DNA of 64,000 bases, taken from an uncultured Eubacteriales bacterium. Lineage in GTDB: Bacteria; Bacillota; Clostridia; Lachnospirales; Cellulosilyticaceae. Below the pieces are notes generated by a model. That model was given only the letters and a program-made list of their open reading frames with translations, did not search any database and was not told the DNA's origin. Every line of letters starts with the position of its first letter. Positions within the stretch are counted from its first letter, which is position 1. Positions 62,503 through 64,000 of the stretch are shown here, in pieces. A program made the translations under genes and the position numbers. Location: NCBI GenBank assembly GCA_900551325.1, contig URVM01000012.1, forward strand, positions 1 through 64,000, read 5' to 3'.

Positions 62503-62592
62503 TTATCAAGAGGCGAAATTACACCAGCTGCAGGTGTAGAAGCTGTTACACCAAAAGTAGAAGCAATTATTAAAGATACTTTAGGTAAGTAA
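62434..62592 (+). pseudogene. C-terminal remnant of an unidentified gene
   Basis: A frame without start that ends LSRGEITPAAGVEAVTPKVE followed by AIIKDTLGK and TAA, then a terminator at 62648. It reads like the end of a real protein, possibly a solute-binding lipoprotein, but I cannot name it. It is joined tail-out to the remnant on the other strand, which marks a rearrangement or deletion. Confidence 0.45.
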
Positions 62593-62647
62593 TAATTAAA
62601 GGTTGGGGAACTACTTTAAGTTAAGAAACACTTTAAAGGAATAGCAG

Positions 62648-62678
62648 AAAAGGACTTTCGTAATGAAGGTCCTTTTTT
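62648..62678 (+). terminator. Terminator after the plus-strand remnant
   Basis: AAAAGGACTTTC (62648-62659) pairs with GAAGGTCCTTTT (62665-62676) with one G-T pair, then T and A. Confidence 0.8.
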
Positions 62679-62788
62679 ACTAAGAAAATAGAAAGGATAG
62701 TATAATTATGTTAATATATAAGTTGAAATAATTTTAATTAAAAATTAAATTATATATTTATATGTATTATTGAAATGAGGAGAAGGAA

Positions 62789-64000
62789 ATGAAGAAAGCA
62801 GATTTAAAGCATTATTATGGAGATTTGCATACGCACACAGGATTTTCAGATGGAAGGGGAACACCAAAAGAAGCCTTTGAAGAAGCAAAAAGAAGTAAGA
62901 TGGGGGATTTTTTAGCTATTTCTGATCATGAAGGATCTGTTACTAATGAAAAGTGGCAAGAAACGTTAAGAGCTGCCCATGATATAACAGATGAGACCTT
63001 TGTAGGCATTGCTTCTTATGAATCAGGTTATAGTGAAGAATATATAGATGAAGATGGTGTGCCAGTAGTCAATGGAGGAGAGCTGAATGTACTTGGAACA
63101 GATTACTTATTAGTAGAAGCAGGCTATCCTACAGTATTTCATGATTTTCATAGTAAGCTAGCAAGTTATAAGGGGGCTATTGCTTTTTACAATCATCCAC
63201 AAGAGGCTAGCTGGCCAACAGATAAAATTTGGAATGCTTATAATGATTTTGAACATTATAATGAAGAAACAGATTCACGTATAGTGGGAGTAGAAACTTC
63301 TAATGAGACAAGTGCATATAACCAAATTCATGAACTAGTTTATACAACAGCTCTTGATAAAGGTTGGCACTTTGCTCCTTTTGCAACAAGTGATACCCAT
63401 CATGGCAAATGGCTTAGTGGCTTTGATAATAGAACGGTTGTACTGGCACCTTCCCTTACAAGAGAAAATATAATAGAAGCTTTTAAGGCAAGAAGAGTGT
63501 ATGCCGTAGAAGATAGACACTTTCAAGTGGAATTTTGGATTAATGATCAAATGATGGGAAGTATACTAGATCCTACAGAAGATACTTACCATATACAAAT
63601 AGAAGTACTTCATAAAAATTCAGAAGAAGGCCTGCCTTTTGAAAGGATTGAACTTGTATCAGATGGTGGAGAAGTAGTGGCAGTATATGAAGAAAAGAGC
63701 TTCCATATAAAGTGGGAACTTACACTTAAAAGTAAAGAAGCTAGATATTTCTTTATCCGCGTAGTAAATGAGTCAGGCAAAAGGGCATGGACTACGCCTG
63801 TTTGGACTGGAAGAATGCCTGTAGAAGAAAAACTTTATACTAAGGGGACTAGAATACCTTTTGAACAGATGAATATAGCCTATGTATCTTCCGAGCAAGA
63901 AGAAAAAAGAGCTATAGAAATACTAAATCCAGATACAACTACATATTGGGAGTCAAAGTGTACAAATGGAGAAATCATTATTGATTTAGGTAAAAGTAAG
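62789..64000 (+). CDS. PHP-domain hydrolase (CehA/McbA-like), truncated by the window end
   Basis: The first 404 codons of a larger gene that is still open at base 64000. AGGAGAAGG precedes the ATG. GDLHTHTGFSDGRGTPKEA (residues 11-29), AISDHEG, FYNHPQEA, VGVETSN and ATSDTHHGKW carry the metal ligands of a PHP phosphoesterase. The DUF3604-like layout with a C-terminal beta-sandwich (about 240-330) follows, and the last 40 residues look like the start of an F5/8 C (discoidin) domain (NPDTTTYWESKCTNGEIII). No signal peptide is visible, which is odd for a protein with a discoidin domain. Confidence 0.85.
   Translation, partial: MKKADLKHYYGDLHTHTGFSDGRGTPKEAFEEAKRSKMGDFLAISDHEGSVTNEKWQETLRAAHDITDETFVGIASYESGYSEEYIDEDGVPVVNGGELNVLGTDYLLVEAGYPTVFHDFHSKLASYKGAIAFYNHPQEASWPTDKIWNAYNDFEHYNEETDSRIVGVETSNETSAYNQIHELVYTTALDKGWHFAPFATSDTHHGKWLSGFDNRTVVLAPSLTRENIIEAFKARRVYAVEDRHFQVEFWINDQMMGSILDPTEDTYHIQIEVLHKNSEEGLPFERIELVSDGGEVVAVYEEKSFHIKWELTLKSKEARYFFIRVVNESGKRAWTTPVWTGRMPVEEKLYTKGTRIPFEQMNIAYVSSEQEEKRAIEILNPDTTTYWESKCTNGEIIIDLGKSK

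Noticed and set aside
1..64000. tRNA or rRNA genes
   Set aside because: No cloverleaf with a TTCGANNC-type arm or rRNA-like stretch was noticed, though a covariance search could not be run.

Overview
The window reads as chromosomal DNA of a low-GC anaerobic Gram-positive bacterium of the class Clostridia. The signs are strong AGGAGG-type ribosome sites, U-tailed hairpin terminators after most operons, an S-layer-homology (SLH) surface protein, a dockerin-like domain, several YesM/YesN-type two-component systems and sugar ABC importers without their own ATPase. A fibre- or mucin-degrading gut or rumen relative of Lachnospiraceae/Cellulosilyticum is my best guess, but nothing here fixes the species. 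No rRNA, tRNA, CRISPR array, phage or intact insertion sequence was seen.

Layout. 0.1-2.5 kb: an arsenic-type operon (arsR, an ArsP-like permease, a small CxxC thioredoxin, arsC). 2.5-5.2 kb: a Gfo/Idh/MocA dehydrogenase and a GltD-like flavoprotein, each with its own terminator. 5.3-15 kb: a sensor/regulator pair, a sugar ABC importer, a GPH symporter and a GH5 enzyme resembling endoglycoceramidases. 15.3-21.5 kb: a 1700-residue secreted M60-type metalloprotease with a dockerin-like module. It is translationally overlapped by an SLH-anchored protein whose N-terminal domain looks like a divergent cohesin. 22.2-28.5 kb: a complete L-fucose operon (DeoR regulator, aldolase, isomerase, kinase, GH29 fucosidase). 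28.6-31.9 kb: an OmpR/histidine-kinase pair facing a membrane protein across three 11-bp direct repeats. 32-42 kb: a second GH29 fucosidase, a second sensor/regulator pair, and an LplB/YtcP-type importer with two binding proteins. 42-48 kb: a DsbD-like redox protein, a small gene with an apparent ATA start, a LacI-family regulator with a broken 5' end, xylA and xylB. 48.3-53.4 kb: an AraC regulator, a GPH symporter and a GH2 glycosidase. 53.5-57.3 kb: a membrane protein, a PHP-domain protein, a DUF3137-like protein and LemA. 57.4-61.1 kb: a HutP-family RNA-binding regulator, then a promoter, a long untranslated leader packed with UAG triplets, an intrinsic terminator, and a TrpX-like ABC transporter operon. 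61.1-62.7 kb: a non-coding scar with two inverted copies of a structured element of about 290 bp and remnants of at least two genes. 62.8 kb to the end: a PHP-domain protein that runs off the window.

How it fits together. Most of the window serves uptake and breakdown of fucosylated and other glycans. The secreted M60 protease would open glycoproteins at the cell surface. ABC and GPH importers bring in oligosaccharides, which cytoplasmic GH29, GH5 and GH2 enzymes cut. Fucose and xylose then enter dedicated isomerase/kinase routes. Each import block has its own regulator.

The two most interesting candidates are the HutP-family gene placed just upstream of a UAG-rich leader and terminator (a possible unrecognised antitermination switch for an amino-acid-type transporter), and the overlapping gene pair that may form a dockerin/cohesin-like surface assembly. 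The inverted structured elements at 61.2-62.1 kb are a third unexplained object.
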